This document shows positions 11,649 to 25,510 of a DNA stretch of 64,000 bases, one piece after another. The notes beneath the pieces were generated by a model. The model did no database searches. It was not told where the DNA came from and saw nothing but the letters and a program-made list of their open reading frames with translations. Made by a program: the position numbers and the translations under genes. Origin of the DNA: Palaemon carinicauda. Its lineage: Eukaryota; Arthropoda; Malacostraca; Decapoda; Palaemonidae. How positions within the stretch are numbered: position 1 is the stretch's first letter; every line of letters begins with the position of its first letter. Location of the stretch: the NCBI RefSeq assembly GCF_036898095.1, contig NC_090736.1, positions 14,852,734 through 14,916,733 on the forward strand. Reading direction: 5' to 3'.

Positions 11649-11819
11649 GTCTCAGAAATCGGGGAAGGAGTACAGCTACAGCAATGCACATCTGGACACT
11701 ACTAGAGCGTGTAGGGGAGACACCTCCTGCAGGTCGATCACCCACAAATTCAGTCACGGGGGTGAGTCACGTAAGAAAAACCTCTTTTTTTTTGACGCTC
11801 GGGGTCGCGTACGACCCAC

Positions 11820-11834
11820 CGTACCTATCCAGGG
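11820..11834 (-). repeat. Right terminal inverted repeat, copy 2
   Basis: CGTACCTATCCAGGG, a perfect 15-bp reverse complement of 8654-8668, followed by TTGA and then GCCATGG of a satellite monomer. TTGA is one transition from the expected TTAA, and the same TTGA follows copy 1 at 1915. Confidence 0.92.
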
Positions 11835-12182
11835 TTGAGCCATGGAAAATTCCATCCTCGGAATTTTAAGCCATGGAGAATTCCATCCTCAGAATTTTAA
11901 GCCATGGAAAATTCCATCCTCGGAATTTTAAGCCATGGAAAATTCCATCCTCAGAATTTTAAGCCATGGAAAATTCCATCCTCGGAATTTTAAGCCATGG
12001 AAAATTCCATCCCCGGAATTTTGAGCCATGGAAAATTCCATCCTCGGAATTTTAAGCCATGGAAAATTCAATCCTCGGAATTTTAAGCCATGGAAAATTC
12101 CATCCTCGGAATTTTAAGCCATGGAAAATTCCATCCTTGGAATTTTAAGTCATGGAAAATTCCATCCTTGGAATTTTAAGTC

Positions 12183-15100
12183 ATGGAAAATTCAATCCTC
12201 AGAATTTTAAGCCATGGAAAATTGCATCTTCGGAATTTTCACCCATGGAAAATTCCACCCACGAAAATTTCATCGGTGGAAAATTCCACCCACGGAATTT
12301 TCATCTATGGTAAATTCCTCCCACAGAATTTCTACCATGGAAAATTCCATCCTTGGAATTTTAAGCCATGGAAAATTCCATCCTCGGAATTTTAAGCCAT
12401 GGAGAATTCCATCCTCAGAATTTTAAGCCATGGAAAATTCCATCCTCGGAATTTTAAGCCATGGAAAATTCCATCCTCGGAATTTTAAGCCATGGAAAAT
12501 TCCATCTTCGGAATTTTGAGCCATGGAAAATTCCATCCTCGGAATTTTGAGCCATGGCAAATTCCATCCTCGGAATTTTGAGCCATGGAAAATTCCATCC
12601 TCGGAATTTTAAGCCATGGAAAATTGCATCCTCAGAATTTTCACCCATGTAAAATTCAACCCCCGTAATTTTCACTCTTGGAAAATTGCACCCACGAAAT
12701 TTTCATTGGTGGAAAATTCCATCCTCAGAATTTTTAGCCATGGAAAATTCCATCTTCGGAATTTTAAGCCATGGAAACTTCCATCCTCGGAATTTTAACC
12801 CATTGAAAATTCCATCCTAGGAATTTTAAGCCATGGAAAATATCATCCTCGGTATTTTAACCCATGGAAAATTCCATCCTTGGAATTTTAACCCAAGGAA
12901 AATTCCACCCACGTAATTTTCACTCCTGGAAAATTGCATCCTCAGAATTTTCATCCATGGAAAATTCCACCCACGTAATTTTCACTCTTGGGAAATTTCA
13001 CCCACAGAATTTTCACCCATGGGAAATTCCACCCATGGGAAATTCCACCCATGGGAAATTCCAACCACGGAATTTTCACTTAAGGTAAATTCCTCCCACA
13101 GAATTTCACCCATGGGAAATTCCATCCTTGGAATTTTATCCCATGGAAAATTCCATCCTAGTAATTTTAAGCCATGGAAAATTCCATCCTTGAAATTTTA
13201 AGCCATGGAAAATTCCATCCCTGAAATTTCAAGCCATGGAAAATTTCATCTTCGGAATTTTAAGCCATGGAAAATTCCATCCTCGGAATTTTAAGCCATG
13301 GAAGATTCCATCCTCGGAATTTTAAGCCATGGAAATTTGCATCCTCAGAATTTTCACCCATGGAAAATTCCACCCACATAATTTTCACTCTTGGAAAATT
13401 GCACCCACAGAATTTTCACCCATGGGAAATTCCTCCCATGGGAAATTCCACCCACGGAATTTTCACCTATGGTAAATTCCTCCCACAGAATTTCACCCAT
13501 GGAAAATTCCATCCCTGGAATTTTATCCCATGGAAAATTCCATCCCTGGAATTTTATCCCATGGAAATTCCATCCTTGGAATTTTAAGCCATGGAAAATT
13601 CCATCCTCAGAATTTTAGGCCATGGGAAATTCCATCCTCGGAATTTTAAGCCATGGAAATTCCATCCTCGGAATTTTAAGCCATGGAAAATTCCATCCTC
13701 GGAATTTTAAGCCATGGAAAATTCCATCTTCGGAATTTTAAGCCATGGAAAATTCATTCCTCAGAATTTTAAGCCATGGAAAATTCCATCCTCGGAATTT
13801 TAAGCCATGGAAAATTCCATCCTCGGAATTTTAAGCCATGGAAAATTCCATTCTTTAAATTTTAAGCCATGGAAAATTCCATTTTTGAAATTTTAAGCCA
13901 TGGAAAATTCCATTCTTGAAATTTTAAGCCATGGAAAATTCCATCTTCGGAATTTTAAGCCATGGAAAATTCCATCTTCGGAATTTTAAGCCATGGAAAA
14001 TTCCATCCTCAGAATTTTAAGCCATTGAGAATTCCATCCTCAGAATTTTAAGCCATGGAAAATTCCATCCCCAGAATTTTAAGCCATGGAGAATTCCATC
14101 CTCAGAATTTTAAGCCATGGAAAATTCCATCCTCAGAATTTTAAGCCATGGCAAATTCCATCCTCGGAATTTTGAGCCATGGAAAATTCCATCCTCGGAA
14201 TTTTGAGCCATGGAAAATTCCATCCTCGGAATTTTGAGCCATGGAAAATTCCATCCTCGGAATTTTAAGCCATGGAAAATTGCATCCTCAGAATTTTCAC
14301 CCATGTAAAATTCCACCCACGTAATTTTCACTCCTGGAAAATTGCACCCACGAAATTTTCATAGGTGGAAAATTCCATCCTCTGAATTTTAAGCCATGGA
14401 AAATTCCATCCTCGGAATTTTAAGCCATGGAAAATTCCATCCTCGGAATTTTAAGCCATGGAAAATTCCATCCCCGGAATTTTAAGCCATGGAAAATTCC
14501 ATCCTCGGAATTTTAAGCCATGGAAAATTCCATCCTCGGAATTTTAAGCCATGGAAAATTCCATCCTCGGAATTTTAAGCCATGGAAAATTCCATCCTCG
14601 GAATTTTAAGCCATGGAAAATTCCATCCTCGGAATTTTAAGCCATGGAAAATTCCATCCTCGGAATTTTAAGCCATGGAAAATTCCATCCTCGGAATTTT
14701 AAGCCATGGAAAATTCCATCCTTGGAATTTTAAGCCTTGGAAAATTCCATCCTCGGAATTTTCACCCATGGAAAATTCCACCCACGTAATTTTCACTCCT
14801 GGAAAATTGCACCCACAAAATTTTCACCCATGGGAAATTCCACCCATGGGAAATTCCACCCACGGAATTTTCACTGGTGGTAAATTCCTCCCACAGAATT
14901 TCACCCATGGAAAATTCCATCCTTGGAATTTTATGCCATGGAAAATTCCATCCTCGGAATTTTAAGCCATGGAAAATTCCATTCTCGGAATTTTAAGCCA
15001 TGGAAATTTCCATCCTCGGAATTTTAAGCCATGGAAAATTCCATCCTCGGAATTTTAAGCCATGGAAAATTCCATCCTCGGAATTTTAAGCCATGCAAAA

Positions 15101-18100
15101 TTCCACCCTCGGAATTTTAAGCCATGGAAAATTCCACCCTCGGAATTTTTAGCCATGGAAAATTCCATCCTCGGAATTTTAAGCCATGGGAAATTCCATC
15201 CTTGGAATTTTAAGCCTTGGAAAATTCCATCCTCGGAATTTTCACCCATGTAAAATTCCCCCCACGTAATTTTCACTCCTGGAAAATTGCACCCACAGAA
15301 TTTTCACACATGGGAAATTGCACCCACAGAATTTTCACCTATGGTAAATTCCTCCCACAGAATTTCTACCATGGAAAATTCCATCCTTGGAATTTTAAGC
15401 CATGGAAAATTCCATCCTCGGAATTTTAAGCCATGGAGAATTCCATCCTCAGAATTTTAAGCCATGTAAAATTCCATCCTCGGAATTTTAAGCCATGGAA
15501 AATTGTATCCTCGGAATTTTAAGCCATGGAAAATTCCATCCTCGGAATTTTAAGCCATGGAAAATTCCATCCTCGGAATTTTAAGCCATGGAAAATTCCA
15601 TCCTCAGAATTTTAAGCCATGGAAAATTGCATCTTCGGAATTTTCACCCATGGAAAATTCCACCCACGTAATTTTCACTCCTGGAAAATTGCACCCACAA
15701 AATTTTCACCCATGGGAAATTCCACCCATGGGAAATTCCACCCACGGAATTTCCACTGGTGGTAAATTCCTCCCACAGAATTTCACCCATGGAAAATTCC
15801 ATCCTTGGAATTTTAAGCCATGGAAAATTCCATCCTCGGAATTTTAAGCCATGGAAAATTCCATCCTCGGAATTTTAAGCCATGGAAAATTCCATCCTCA
15901 AAATTTTAAGCCATGGAAAATTGTATCCTCGGAATTTTCACCCATGGAAAATTCCACCCACGTAATTTTCACTCCTGGAAAATTGTACCCACAAAATTTT
16001 CACCCATGGGAAATTCCACCCACGGAATTTTCACTGGTGGTAAATTCCTCCCACAGAATTTCACCCATGGAAAATTCCATCCTTGGAATTTTATGCCATG
16101 GAAAATTCCATCCTTGGAATTTTATGCCATGGAAAATTCCATCCTCGGAATTTTAAGCCATGGAAAATTCCATCCTCGGAATTTTAAGCCATGGAAAATT
16201 CCATCCTCGGAATTTTAAGCCATGGAAAATTCCATCCTCGGAATTTTAAGCCATGGAAAATTCCATCCTCGGAATTTTAAGCCATGGAAAATTCCATCCC
16301 CGGAATTTTGAGCCATGGAAAATTCCATCCTCGGAATTTTAAGCCATGGAAAATTCCATCCTCGGAATTTTAAGCCATGGAAAATTCCATCCTCGGAATT
16401 TTAAGCCATGGAAAATTCCATCTTCGGAATTTTAAGCCATGGAAAATGCCATCCTCGGAATTTTCACCCATTGAAAATTTCATCCTAGGAATTTTAGGCC
16501 ATGGAAAATTCCATCATCGGAATTTCAAGCCATGGAAAATTCCATCCTCGGAATTTTAAGCCTTGGAAAATTCCATCCTCGGAATTTTAAGTCACGGAAA
16601 ATTCCATCCTCAGAATTTTAAGCCATGGAAAATTGCATCTTCGGAATTTTCACCCATGGAAAATTCCACCCACGAAAATTTCATCGGTGGAAAATTCCAC
16701 CCACGGAATTTTCATCTATGGTAAATTCCTCCCACAGAATTTCTACCATGGAAAATTCCATCCTTGGAATTTTAAGCCATGGAAAATTCCATCTTCATAA
16801 TTTTAAGCCATGGAGAATTCCATCCTCAGAATTTTAAACCATGGAAAATTCCATCCTCGGAATTTTAAGCCATGGAAAATTCCATCCTCGGAATTTTAAG
16901 CCATGGAAAATTCCATCCTCGGAATTTTAAGCCATGGAAAATTCCATCCTCGGAATTTTAAGCCATGGAAAATTCCATCTTCTAAATTTTAAGCCATGGA
17001 AACTTCCATCCTCGGAATTTTAACCCATTGAAAATTCCATCCTAGGAATTTTAAGCCATGGAAAATATCATCCTCGGAATTTTAACCCATGGAAAATTCC
17101 ATCCTTGGAATTTTAACCCATGGAAAATTCCACCCACGTAATTTTCACTCTTGGAAAATTGTATCCTCAAAATTTTCATCCATGGAAAATTCCACCCACG
17201 TAATTTTCACTCTTGGGAAATTTCACCCACAGAATTTTCACCCATGGGAATTCCACCCATGGGAAATTCCACCCATGGGAAATTCCACCCACGGAATTTT
17301 CACTTATGGTAAATTCCTCCCACAGAATTTCACCCATGGAAAATTCCATCCTCGGAATTTTATCCCATGGAAAATTCCATCCTTGTAATTTTAAGCCATG
17401 GAAAATTCCATCCTTGAAATCTTAAGCCATGGAAAATTCCATCCTTGAAATTTTAAGCCATGGAAAATTCCATCTTCGGAATTTTAAGATATGGAAAATT
17501 CCATCCTCGGAATTTTAAGCCATGGAAGATTCCATCCTCGGAATTTTAAGCCATGGAAAATTGACTCCTCAGAATTTTCACCCATGGAAAATTCCACCCA
17601 CATAATTTTCACTCATGGAAAATTGCACCCACAGAATTTTCACCCATGGGAAATTCCACCCATGGGAAATTCCACCCACGGAATTTTCACCTATTTTAAA
17701 TTCCTCCCACAGAATTTCACCCATGGAAAATTCCATCCCTGGAATTTTATCCCATGGAAAATTCCATCCTTGGAATTTTAAGCCATGGAAAATTCCATCC
17801 TCGGAATTTTAAGCCAAGGGAAATTCCATCCTCGGAATTTTAAGCCAAGGGAAATTCCATCCTCGGAATTTTAAGCCATGGGAAATTCCATCCTCGGAAT
17901 TTTAAGCCATGGAAAATTCCATCCTCGGAATTTTAAGCCATGGAAAATTCCATCCTCGGAATTCTAAGCCATGGAAAATTCCATCCTCAGAATTTTAAGC
18001 CATGGAAAATTCCATCCTCAGAATTTTAAGCCATGGAAAATTCCATCCTCGGAATTTTAAGCCATGGAAAATTCCATCCTCGGAATTTTAAGCCATGGAA

Positions 18101-20200
18101 AATTCCATCCTCGGAATTTTAAGCAATGGAAAATTCCATTCTTGATATTTTAAGCCATGGAAAATTCCATCCTCTGAATTTCAAGCCATGGAAAATTCCA
18201 TCTTCGGAATTTCAAGCCATGGAAAATTCCATCTTCGGAATTTCAAGCCATGGAAAATTCCATCCTCGGAATTTTAAGCCATGGAAAATTCCATGTTCAG
18301 AATTTTAAGCCATGGAAAATTCCATCCTCAGAATTTTAAGCCATGGAGAATTCCATCCTCAGAATTTTAAGCCATGGAGAATTTCATCCTCAGAATTTTA
18401 AGCCATGGAAAATTCCATCCTCAGAATTTTAAGCCATGGCAAATTCCATCCTCGGAATTTTGAGCCATGGAAAATTCCATCCTCGGAATTTTGAGCCATG
18501 GAAAATTCCATCCTCGGAATTTTAAGCCATGGTAAATTGCATCCTCAGAATTTTCACCCATCTAAAATTCTACCCACGTATTTTTCACTCCTGGAAAATT
18601 GCACCCACAAAATTTTCATTGGTGGAAAATTCCATCCTCAGAATTTTAAGCCATGGAAAATTCCATCCTCGGAATTTTAAGCCATGGAAAATTCCATCCT
18701 CAGAATTTTAAGTCATGGAAAATTCCATCCTCGGGATTTTAAGCCATGGAAAATTGAATCCTCAGAATTTTCACCCCTGTAAAACTCCACCCAAGTAATT
18801 TTCACTCCTGGAAAATTGGACCCACAGAATTTTTAACCCTTGGGAAAATCCACCCATGGGAAATTCCACCCACGGATTTTTCACCCATGGTAAATTCCTA
18901 CAACAGAATTTCACCCATGGAAAATTCCATCCTTGGAATTTTATCCCATGGAAAATTCCATCCTTGGAATTTTAAGCCATGGAAAATTCTATCCTCGGAA
19001 TTTTAAGCCATGGAAAATTCCATCCTCGGAATTTTAAGCCATGGAAAATTCCATCCTTGGAATTTTAAGCCATGGAAAATTGCATTCTCAGAATTTTCAC
19101 CCATGGAAAATTCCACCCACGTAATTTTCACTCCTGGAAAATTGCACCCACAAAATTTTCACCCATGGGAAATTCCACCAATGGGAAATTCCACCCACGG
19201 AATTTTCACTTGTGGTAAATTCCTCCCACAGAATTTCACCCAGGGAAAATTCCATCCTTGGAATTTTATGCCATGGAAAATTCCATCCTCGGAATTTTAA
19301 GCCATGGAAAATTCCATTCTCGGAATTTTAAGCCATGGAAAATTCCATCCTCGGAATTTTAAGCCATGGAAAATTCCATCCTCGGAATTTTAAGCCATGG
19401 AAAATTCCATCCTCGGAATTTTAAGCCATGGAAAATTCCATCCTCGGAATTTTAAGCCATGGAAAATTCCATCCTCGGAATTTTAAGCCATGCAAAATTC
19501 CATCCTCGGAATTTTAAGCCATGCAAAATTCCATCCTCGGAATTTTAAGCCATGGAAAATTCCACCCTCGGAATTTTTAGCCATGGAAAATTCCATCCTC
19601 GGAATTTTAAGCCATGGGAAATTCCATCCTTGGAATTTTAAGCCTTGGAAAATTCCATCCTCGGAATTTTCACCCATGTAAAATTCCCCCCACGTAATTT
19701 TCACTCCTGGAAAATTGCACCCACAGAATTTTCACACATGGGAAATTCCACCCACAGAATTTTCACCTATGGTAAATTCCTCCCACAGAATTTCTACCAT
19801 GGAAAATTCCATCCTCGGAATTTTAAGCCATGCAAAATTCCATCCTCGGAATTTTAAGCCATGGAAAATTCCACCCTCGGAATTTTTAGCCATGGAAAAT
19901 TCCATCCTCAGAATTTTAAGCCATGGAAAATTCCATCCTTGGAATTTTAAGCCTTGGAAAATTCCATCCTCGGAATTTTCACCCATGTAAAATTCCCCCC
20001 ACGTAATTTTCACTCTTGGAAAATTGCACCCACAGAATTTTCACACATGGGAAATTCCACCCACAGAATTTTCACCTATGGTAAATTCCTCCCACAGAAT
20101 TTCTACCATGGAAAATTCCATCCTTGGAATTTTAAGCCATGGAAAATTCCATCCTCGGAATTTTAAGCCATGGAGAATTCCATCCTCAGAATTTTAAGCC
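12183..20200 (+). repeat. ~4.4-kb higher-order satellite duplication
   Basis: Rare-variant order is preserved between about 12.2-15.4 kb and 16.6-20.2 kb. Matching landmarks: TTGCATCTTCGG at 12,220 and 16,633; the CCTGAAATTTCAAG or CCTTGAAATCTTAAG region near 13,220 and 17,410; a GGTGGTAAATTCCTCCC or GTGGTAAATTCC block near 14,880 and 19,215; and the CATGCAAAATTCC plus TTCCCCCCACG block at 15,090-15,270 and 19,490-19,700. Offsets vary from about 4,225 to 4,430 in steps close to 31, showing monomer gain and loss after duplication. A further partial copy starts near 20,418. Confidence 0.8.
15361..15450 (+). repeat. Paralogous empty site for element copy 2
   Basis: The left half (TTTCTACCATGGAAAATTCC, then ATCCTTGGAATT) matches the 30 bp before copy 2 (8620-8649). 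The right half (GCCATGGAAAATTCC, ATCCTCGG, then a monomer beginning CCATGGAGAATTCC with CCTCAG) matches the DNA after copy 2 (11839 onward). Between them there is only TTAA (15395-15398). The same uninterrupted arrangement occurs around 12361-12364 and 20132-20135. This is what a TTAA target looks like before insertion. Confidence 0.85.
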
Positions 20201-23200
20201 ATGGAAAATTCCATCCTCGGAATTTTAAGCCATGGAAAATTCCATCCTCGGAATTTTGAGCCATGGAAAATTCCATTCTCGGAATTTTGAGCCATGGAAA
20301 ATTCAATCCTCGGAATTTTAAGCCATGGAAAATTCCATCCTCGGAATTTTAAGCCATGGAAAATTCCATCCTCGGAATTTTAAGCCATGGAAAATTCCAT
20401 CCTCGGAATTTTAAGCCATGGAAAATTCCATCCTCAGAATTTTAAGCCATGGAAAATTGCATCTTCGGAATTTTCACCCATGGAAAATTCCACCCACGAA
20501 AATTTCATCGGTGGAAAATTCCACCCACGGAATTTTCATCTATGGTAAATTCCTCCCACAGAATTTCTACCATGGAAAATTCCATCCTTGGAATTTTAAG
20601 CCATGGAAAATTCCATCCTTGGAATTTTAAGCCATGGAAAATTCTATCCTCGGAATTTTAAGCCATGGAGAATTCCATCCTCAGAATTTTAAGCCATGGA
20701 AAATTCCATCCTCGGAATTTTAAGCCATGGAAAATTCCATCCTCGGAATTTTGAGCCATGGAAAATTCCATCCTCAGAATTTTGAGCCATGGAAAATTCA
20801 ATCCTCGGAATTTTAAGCCATGGAAAATTCCATCCTCGGAATTTTAAGCAATGGAACATTCCATCCTCGGAATTTTAAGCAATGGAACATTCCATCCTCG
20901 GAATTTTAAGCAATGGAAAATTCCACCCTCGGAATTTTAAGCAATGGAAAATTCCACCCTCGGAATTTTAAGCCATGGAAAATTCCATCCTCAGAATTTT
21001 AAGCCATGGAAAAATGCATCTTCGGAATTTTCACCCATGGAAAATTCCACCCACGGAAAATTCCACACACGAAAATTTCATCAGTGGAAAATTCGAACCA
21101 CGGAATTTTCATCGTTGGAAAATTTCATCCTTGGAATTTTTAGCCATGGAAAATTCCATCCTCGGAATTTTCTCCCATGGAAAATTCCACCCACGTAATT
21201 TTCACTCCTGGAAAATTGCACCCACTGAATTTTCACCCATGGGAAATTCCACCCACGGAAATTTCACCCATGGGAAATTCCACCCACGGAAATTTCACCT
21301 ATGGTAAATTCCTCCCACAGAATTTCATAATGGAAAATTCCATCCTTGGAATTTTATCCCATGGAAAATTACATCTTTGGAATTTAAGCCATGAAAAATT
21401 CCATCCTCGGAACTTGAAGCCATGGAAAATTCCATCCTCGGAATTTGAAGCCATGGAAAATTCCATCCTTGGAATTTTAAGCCATAGAAGATTTCATCCA
21501 GGGAATTTTAAGCCATAGAAAATTTCATCCTCGGAATTTTAAGCCATTGAAAATTCCATCCTCGGAATTTTAAGCCATGGAAAATTCCATCCTCGGAATT
21601 TTAAGCCATGGAAAATTCCATCCTCGGAATTTTAAGCCATGGAAAATTCCATCCTTGGAATTTTAAGCCATGGAAAATTCCATCCTAGAATAGTAAGCCC
21701 TGGAAAATCCATCTTCGGAATTTTAAGCCATGGAAAATTCCATCCTCGGAATTTTAACCCATTGAAAATTTCATCCTAGGAATTTTAGGCCATGGAAAAT
21801 TCCATCATCGGAATTTCAAGCCATGGAAAATTCCATTCTCGGAATTTTAAGCCATGGAAAATTCCATCCTCGGAATTTTAAGCCATGGAAAATTCCATCC
21901 TCGGAATTTTAAGCCATGGAAAATGCCAATCCGGAATTTTAAGCCATGGAAAATGCCATCCTCGGAATTTTCACCCGTGAAAGATTCCATCCACGGAATT
22001 TTAACCCGTGAAAAATTCCACCCATGGAATTTTCATTGGTGGAAAATTCCACCCACGGAATTATCATCGGTGGAAAATTCCATCCTCGGAATTTTAAGCC
22101 ATGGAAAATTCCATCCTCGAATTTTCACCCATGGAAAATTCCATCCTCGGAATTTCAACCCATGGAAAATTCCACCAACGTAATTTTCACTCCTGGAAAA
22201 TTGCACCCACAGAATTTTCACCCATGGGAAATTCCACCCATGGGAAAATCCACCCATGGGAAATTCCACCCACTGAATTTTCATATTTGGTAAATTCCTC
22301 CCACAGAATTTCTACCATGGGAAATTCCATCCTTCAAAATTTATCCCATGGAAAATTCCATCCATGGAATTTTAAGCCATGAAAAATTCCATCCTTGTAA
22401 TTTTAAGCCATGGAAAATTCCATCCTCGGAATTTTAAGCCATGGAAAATTCCATCCTCAGAATTTTAAGCCCTGGAAAATTCCATCCTCGGAATTTTAAT
22501 CCATGGAAAATTCCATCCTCGGAATTTTAAGCCAAGGAAAATTTTATCCTCGAAATTTTAAGCCATGGAAAATTCCATCCTCGGAATTTTAAGCCCTGGA
22601 AAATTCCATCCTCGGAATTTTAAGCCTTGGAAAATTCCATCCTCGGAATTTTAAGCCATGGAAAATTCCATCTTCGGAATTTTAAGCCATTGAAAATTCC
22701 ATCCTCGGAATTTAAGGCCATGGAAAATTCCATCCTCTGAATTTTCACCCATGGAAAATTCCACCCACGGAATTTTCACTCCTGGAAAATTGCACCTACA
22801 GAATTTTAACCCATGGGAAATTCCACCCACGGAATTTTCACCTATGGTGAATTCCTCCCACAGAATTTTAACCCATGGGAAATTCCACCCACGGAATTTT
22901 CACCTATGGTGAATTCCTCCCACAGAATTTCACCCATGAAAAATTCCATCCTTGGAATTTTATCCCATGGAAAATTCCATCCTTAGAATTTTAAGCCAAG
23001 GAAAATTCTATTCTTGGAATTTTAAGCCATGGAAAATTCCATCTTCGGAATTTTAAGCCATGGAAAATTCAATCCTCGGAATTTTAAGCCGTGGAAAATT
23101 CCATCCTCGGAATTTTAAGCCATGAAAAATTCCATCCTCGGAATTTTAAGCCATGAAAAATTCCATACTCGGAATTTTAAGCCATGAAAAATTCCATCCT

Positions 23201-25371
23201 CGGAATTTTAAGCCTTGGAAAATTTCATCCTCGGAATTTTAAGCCTTGGAAAATTTCATCCTCGGAATTTTAAGCCTTGGAAAATTTCATCCTCGGAATT
23301 TAAAGCCATGGAAAATTCCATCCTCGGAATTTCAAGCTATGGAAAATTCCATCCTCGGAATTTTAAGCTATGGAAAATTCCATCCTCGGAATTTTATGCC
23401 ATGGAAAATTCCATCTTCGGAATTTTAAGCCATGGAAAATTCCATCCTCGGAATTTTAAGCCATGGAAAATTCCATCCTCGGAATTTTAAGCCATGGAAA
23501 AATCCCTCCTCGGAATTTTCACCCATGTAAAATTCCCCTCACGTAATTTTCACTCCTGGAAAATTGCACCCAAAGAATTTTCACCCATGTAAAATTCCCC
23601 TCACGTAATTTTCACTCCTGGAAAATTGCACCCAAAGAATTTTCACCCAGGGAAAATTTCACCCATGGGAAATTGCACCCACGGAATTTTCACCTATGGT
23701 AAATTCCTCCCACAGAATTTCTACCAGGGAAAATTCCATCCTTGGAATTTTAAGCCATGGAGAATTCCATCCTCGGAATTTTAAGCCATGGAGAATTCCA
23801 TCCTCGGAATTTTGAGCCATGGAAAATTCCATCCTCGGAATTTTAACCCATGGAAAATTCCATCCCTGGAATTTTAACCCATGGAAAATTCCACCCACGT
23901 AATTTTCACTCCTGGAAAATTGCATCCTCAGAATTTTCACCCATGGAAAATTCCACCAATGGAAAATTCCACCCACGTAATTTTCACTCTTGGAAAATTT
24001 CACCCACAGAATTTTCATCCATGGGAAATTCCACCCACAGAATTTTCACCTATGGTAAATTCTTCCCACTGAATTTCAACCATGGAGAATTCCATTCTTG
24101 GAATTTTATCCCATGGAAAATTCCATCCTTGGAATTTTAAGCCATGGAAAATTCCATCTTGAAATTTTAAGCCATGGAAAATTCCATCCCTGAAATTTTA
24201 AGCCATGGAAAATTCCATCCCTGAAATTTTAAGCCATGGAAAATTCCATCCTCTGAATGTTAACCCATGGAAAATTCCATCCTCTGAATTTTAAGCCATG
24301 GAAAATTCCATTCCCGGAATTTTAAGCCATGGAAAATTCCATCCTCGGAATTTTAAGCCATGGAAAATTCCATCCTCGGAATTTCAAGCCATGGAAAATT
24401 CCATCCTCGGAATTTCAAGCCATGGAAAATTCCATCCTCGGAATTTTAAGCCATGGAAAATTCCATCCTCGGAATTTTAAGCCATGGAAAATTCCATCCT
24501 CGGAATTTTAAGCCATGCAAAATTCCATCCTCGGAATTTTAAGCCATGGAAAATTCCACCCTCGGAATTTTTAGCCATGGAAAATTCCATCCTCGGAATT
24601 TTAAGCCATGGGAAATTCCATCCTTGGAATTTTAAGCCTTGGAAAATTCCATCCTCGGAATTTTCACCCATGTAAAATTCCCCCCACGTAATTTTCACTC
24701 CTGGAAAATTGCACCCACAGAATTTTCACCCATGGGAAATTTCACCCACGGAATTTTCACCTATGGTAAATTCCTCCCACAATTTCTACCATGGAAAATT
24801 CCATCCTTGGATTTTTATCCCATGGAAAATTCCATCCTCGGAATTTTAAGCCATGGAAAATTCCATCCTCGGAATTCTAAGCCTTGGAAAATTCCATCCT
24901 CGGAATTTTAAGCCATGGAAAATTCAATCCTCGGAATTTTAAGCCATGGAAAATTGCATCCTCGGAATTTTCACCCATATAAATCCCACCCACGTAATTT
25001 TCACTCTTGGAAAATAGCACACACAGAATCTTCATCGGTGGAAAATTCCATCCTCGGAATTTTAATCCTTGGAAAATTCCATCCTCGGAACTTTAGGCCA
25101 TGGAAAATTCCATATTCGGAATTTTAAGACATGGAAAATTCCATATTCGGAATTTTAAGACATGGAAAATTCCATATTCGGAATTTTAAGACATGGAAAA
25201 TTCCATATTCGGAATTTTAAGACATGGAAAATTCCATCCTCGGAATTTTAAGCCATGGAAAATGCCATCCTCGGAATTTTCACCCGTACAAATTTCCACC
25301 CACGGAATTTTCACCCGTGCAAATTTCCACCCACGGAATTTTCATCGGTGGAAAATTTCACACACCGAATT

Positions 25372-25510
25372 ATCATCGGTGGTAAATTCCACCCACCGAA
25401 TTATCATCGGTGGTAAATTCCACCCACCGAATTATCATCGGTGGTAAATTCCACCCACCGAATTATCATCGGTGGTAAATTCCACCCACCGAATTATCAT
25501 CGGTGGTAAA
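25372..25510 (+). repeat. Homogenised CGGTGG/CCACCG monomer run
   Basis: About five copies at an exact 31-bp period of a rare monomer: TCATCGGTGGTAAATTCC, then ACCCACCGAATTA. CCATGG is replaced by CGGTGG and the central block becomes CCCACCG, so the unit carries a new inverted pair (CGGTGG and CCACCG). A four-copy run of the same monomer lies at about 38,829-38,935, and single or double copies at 26,460, 32,880, 34,735, 39,890, 40,865, 42,925 and 52,385. Confidence 0.92.

Larger units (their letters stand above)
8654..11834. mobile_element. piggyBac-like non-autonomous element, copy 2 (complete, 3,181 bp)
   Basis: The element begins CCCTGGATAGGTACG and ends with its exact reverse complement. 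It is preceded by TTAA (8650-8653) and followed by TTGA (11835-11838), with satellite monomers on both sides. In order it holds: a GC-rich left end with a 33-bp motif, AT-rich unique sequence (about 8720-9660), ~370-bp tandem repeats (about 9660-11605), the 33-bp motif again, a GC-rich right segment, and the right terminus. Terminal CCC plus TTAA target sites define the piggyBac superfamily. No frame resembles a transposase, so the element would need one supplied from elsewhere. A hAT or Tc1 origin is unlikely, because those duplicate 8 bp or TA. Confidence 0.88.
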
